64,000 nucleotides of DNA from Absidia repens. Lineage: Eukaryota > Mucoromycota > Mucoromycetes > Mucorales > Cunninghamellaceae. Position 1 is the first letter of the stretch; the number at the start of each line of letters is the position of its first letter. The notes below the pieces were generated by a model. That model was not told the origin of the DNA. It did not search any database and saw only the letters and a program-made list of their open reading frames with translations. The DNA lies in contig MCGE01000001.1 of assembly GCA_002105175.1 (NCBI GenBank), positions 1,550,001 through 1,614,000 of the forward strand, written 5' to 3'. A program made the position numbers and the translations under genes. This document shows, one piece after another, positions 61,338 to 64,000 of this stretch.

Positions 61338-62123
61338 CTAATCATCATCATCCGTCGCTTGCGCAGACCCAGAGCGTTTCTTCTTTCGTAAGGAGTCACT
61401 GCCAGCCGTCAACTTCAATTTGCGTTTCTTATTATCCTTTCGTCCTGCCACTGTGCCTGAACTAAGAGCCCGATCATCTTGACTAGAATCTTGATCTTCC
61501 TTGAGTGCCAAAGCCTACAATTTTTACATTTTTTTTTTTTTTTTTTTTTTTTGATAACAGGATCGTGAGTACTTCTCCTAATCCTCCTATCTTATAAAGT
61601 AAAATTGTGTCTTCTGTTCCTTTACCTTTTGATATGTTGATGATGATAAGGAGAACAATCGATCCAGTTCAGTGAATTTTTGCTTCCGTTTGTCTGTTCG
61701 ACTAGTCAAGTATCCATCGAATCCTCGTATAATATTGCCGTTGTGCTGGGTATCTTCCAAATAGGAGCCTTCAAACAAGTAGATTGAGTGCTCCAAATTG
61801 ATCTGTATATCAAGAAACAAAAAAGTCAGGGTAAACAACTTTTACAACCTAAATGATTCTAATAATGTGTTTACCAGGTTTGTGTCCACTTGCTTTTTTC
61901 GATTTAACAAAGCCTGTAATTCGAGCTTTGTTTCGTCGTATTTTTGTCGTGTTACTTGGGCAGGTTCGTTAGCTGGAATGGATGAGTTCTATAACACCCC
62001 GTAAAAGATGAAGCGTGTGTTGTTAGTAAAATAAAAATCTATCTGGTTGATTAGAAATAAGTGCTTTCCCTTTTAATGACTTACCGATGACCCACTTTCT
62101 TTTCTAGATGTGACATCAGGCAT
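61338..62123 (-). CDS. EAF6: NuA4 histone acetyltransferase subunit Eaf6
   Basis: A small subunit of the NuA4 acetyltransferase (and of MOZ/NuA3-type complexes). Four exons begin at the ATG at 62123 ([13 protein letters not shown]). The coiled coil [23 protein letters not shown] leads into [32 protein letters not shown], the nearly invariant Eaf6 core. A basic tail ([25 protein letters not shown]) and terminal DDDD follow. The intron before the last exon carries a 21-nt T run on the plus strand (61530-61551). The length of about 160 aa fits. Confidence 0.95.
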
Positions 62124-63316
62124 ATTTATATGTGTGGATAAAAAAAAAAAAAAAAAAAAAGACTGGGAGAAATAAAAAAATTCCACGAGACATACGCAGC
62201 CCTATTGTTTTTTTTCCAGGTCGGCCTTTAAAATAGCACCATTGTTCGACACCGAAACACACATTTTGAAGATCCAGAAAATCACATCTTGGTATTTTTC
62301 TTTTTTTTAGTCTCTTCTCTTCCTTTTGACATTTGTTTTTTTGAAACATTCCTGCCTAACGCCTCTCTTTCATCCTATTAGGACTGTCCAAGTGATGGTG
62401 ACGGTGAGATGGACGGGTGGTCATGCTATCCTTGCGAACAGCTGCCAACGGATCTTACACTGCCAGTCAATTCGAATGAACCGTGGGGTGTGTAAATAAG
62501 TCTCTTGTTTGTTACGGGATCAAGTTAAATTCCACTTGCTATATGTAAACTACTCGAAACGGTTGGGGACAATTATTTGGTGCGCTTGTCAAAAATTGGG
62601 TCAAAGTCTCTTAGTGCACAATATTTCTTCCATCTTCCTTTTTGTGATATATGGTGACTGATAGGCTTATGACGACTGATGCATTGGTGAACTTGGATTT
62701 GGGATCATTTGGCAGTCGCGCTTAAAATTCCAGTGGAGGTACTGGGAGACGTAAAGGTAAGTATTTGGTCAAATGGTGGATTGAATTGTCTTACACATGG
62801 ACACCTTTTGTATTTTTGTCGTATGGCTTAGGACGACGTGTGGATAAAATGTCCGTATAATGTAATGGTGCTGGTGAAAACAATGACATGAGTGGACTGG
62901 AACTACGATGATCTCGTTCAAAATACTTACTTTGTGGATCAAGTCATCTCCTTTTTTCTTATGATCAATAAGCAAATCATTTAGTCCGATTTAATCACAG
63001 TAGTAGCTATATTCTTACAAGTTGCTTAGAATTTTTCTTAATTTGATTAGTGATCTTATTATACATATTATGATTTACCATCAAATTCATCAATCAATAA
63101 AAAAAAAATGCTGCTATTATTATAATTCATTACATGCTTGTTGATGCACTCATTGGCTGCGCGGATCGAAAATTTAGGGCCTTTGAATTTTTTCTACCAC
63201 CACTTGAAAATTACCCTCCTTCCTTTTTCTTCTTTTTCGTCCTCTTCACTTTTTTTTTTTATTTTTTTTATTTTACTCTTTGGCAAATAAAAAAAACCAC
63301 CAAAAAAGCGTGAACC
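62124..63316. other. Intergenic region, divergent EAF6 / acyl-CoA reductase
   Basis: No gene is recognised in 1.2 kb. Contents are an A run (62140-62160), T-rich patches before the reductase start (63180-63280), and a stretch of more balanced composition (62380-62900) without an extended open frame. Confidence 0.45.
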
Positions 63317-64000
63317 ATGACGGAAACTGAAGATACCGTCACTACTGATACCACTGAAACTACTCAATGTGTTGATGAGCAGATAAACCCTACCACCAAT
63401 GATGCCACCACTACCGAGAATACACCTGTTGATACGACAGAACCCGAGCCAGCCGTTCCAACATGTATGGTGGAAACTAGTCTTCAACATTGCGATCCCC
63501 CGATTCTCCTATGCAAGAAAAGCAAAATCTCGGTGAAACTGATGAAGTAGTGCCACCAACTCCCCTTACTGTCTCTCCAACAGCGTCCCCTTTGACTGAT
63601 ACACCTGAAACAGAAACTCAGCCAGCTATTAATACAACAACAACAGAGGCAACCGATGCACCATCAACAGCATTACCCAATTTGACTTCTCCTCCTCCCA
63701 CTTCTTCGGATACAATGGCGGAAACTCCCATTGCCGCTACAAATACCATTCTCCAAGGTCCTGTTGTGGAATACTATGCCAACAAAAACATTCTCTTGAC
63801 AGGCTCTACTGGCTTCATTGGTAAGGCGACACTTTGGAAATTGATATACTCTCTTGGACAAAGTATTGGGCGTATTTATCTTTTGATTCGCAACGGGAAC
63901 ACCAGGCGCAGCAAAATGGGTCGACCTAAAGACCGTATCAAGAACGAAATTTTGAACAACAAGGTACAATCAATGGGTAGTAGCAGTAGTGGTAGATTAA
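63317..64000 (+). CDS. Fatty acyl-CoA reductase, 5' part (runs off window)
   Basis: The NAD(P)-binding start of a fatty acyl-CoA reductase is visible at the 3' edge: VEYYANKNILLTGSTGFIGKATLWKL, with the TGSTGFIGK nucleotide loop, then RIYLLIRNGNTRRSKMGRPKDRIKNEIL. These enzymes reduce fatty acyl-CoA to alcohols for waxes and ether lipids. A Thr/Pro/Glu-rich, disordered leader of more than 100 residues precedes it. The leader is open in frame 2 from the ATG at 63317, but the domain lies in frame 1, where TAG occurs at 63478-63480. Either translation starts at the ATG at 63511, or an unrecognised intron or a frameshift joins the two. The 5' gene model is therefore uncertain; the domain call is firm. 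Confidence 0.8.

Overview
The window is nuclear DNA of a filamentous fungus, most likely an early-diverging (Mucoromycota, Mucorales-like) species. The genes are eukaryotic. They carry many short introns (about 60-130 nt) with GTAAG-type donors and long T tracts before the acceptor. AT-rich spacers separate them. The gene set (Cch1 calcium channel, WOPR/Gti1 regulator, Img2/mL49, ER-type GH47 mannosidase, YIA6-like NAD carrier, GPI/TM-tailed PL14 lyase) is fungal. The species cannot be named from the sequence alone.

Layout. 0.3-2.2 kb (-): 5-aminolevulinate synthase. 4.1-6.4 kb (+): POT1 telomere protein, rebuilt as 10 exons and 511 aa. 7.2-9.4 kb (-): tandem PH-domain protein. 11-12 kb (+): ubiquitin-like/WLM metalloprotease. 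14.1-14.8 kb (-) and 15.3-16.4 kb (+): a divergent pair, cytosolic ribosomal protein eL15 and mitochondrial uS2m. 19.1-20.1 kb (-): acidic nuclear protein of unknown function, divergent from Mediator MED16 at 20.3-24.2 kb (+). 24.4-26.4 kb (+): CDK10 kinase. 26.9-28.1 kb (-): C2H2 zinc-finger protein. 28.4-30.2 kb (-): WOPR transcription factor. 32.2-40.3 kb (+): four-domain CCH1 calcium channel. 40.7-42.2 kb (+): mitochondrial NAD+ carrier. 43.3-46.0 kb (+): GH47 mannosidase. 46-53.5 kb: repeat-rich island with a tRNA-Phe, an LTR-like block and a bZIP gene. 53.8-55.1 kb (+): PL14 polysaccharide lyase. 55.4-55.7 kb (+): mitoribosomal mL49. 56.4-60.0 kb (-): AP-1 gamma-adaptin. 60.2-61.1 kb (-): ACOT13-like thioesterase. 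61.3-62.1 kb (-): EAF6. 63.3 kb to the end (+): 5' part of a fatty acyl-CoA reductase.

Most genes are housekeeping functions with no operon-like logic. The window ranges over heme synthesis, telomere protection, translation in two compartments, transcription and chromatin, secretory traffic, and calcium or NAD transport. Divergent pairs sharing short promoters (eL15/uS2m; acidic protein/MED16) are the clearest functional pairings.

The most unusual content is non-coding. A previously unannotated-looking dispersed repeat of about 0.9-1.4 kb occurs four times (about 12.7, 17.0, 46.9 and 52.1 kb) plus one fragment. Its arms are inverted copies of each other around an AATAAAATATGTCT-like core, and three copies share a CACGTG box. 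An LTR-like segment with five tandem 18-bp units and a TATA box lies next to the tRNA-Phe. Two separate 3' flanks (CDK10 and mL49) are tandemly duplicated with periods of about 220-240 bp. All coordinates of spliced genes were derived by hand from splice signals and reading-frame continuity.
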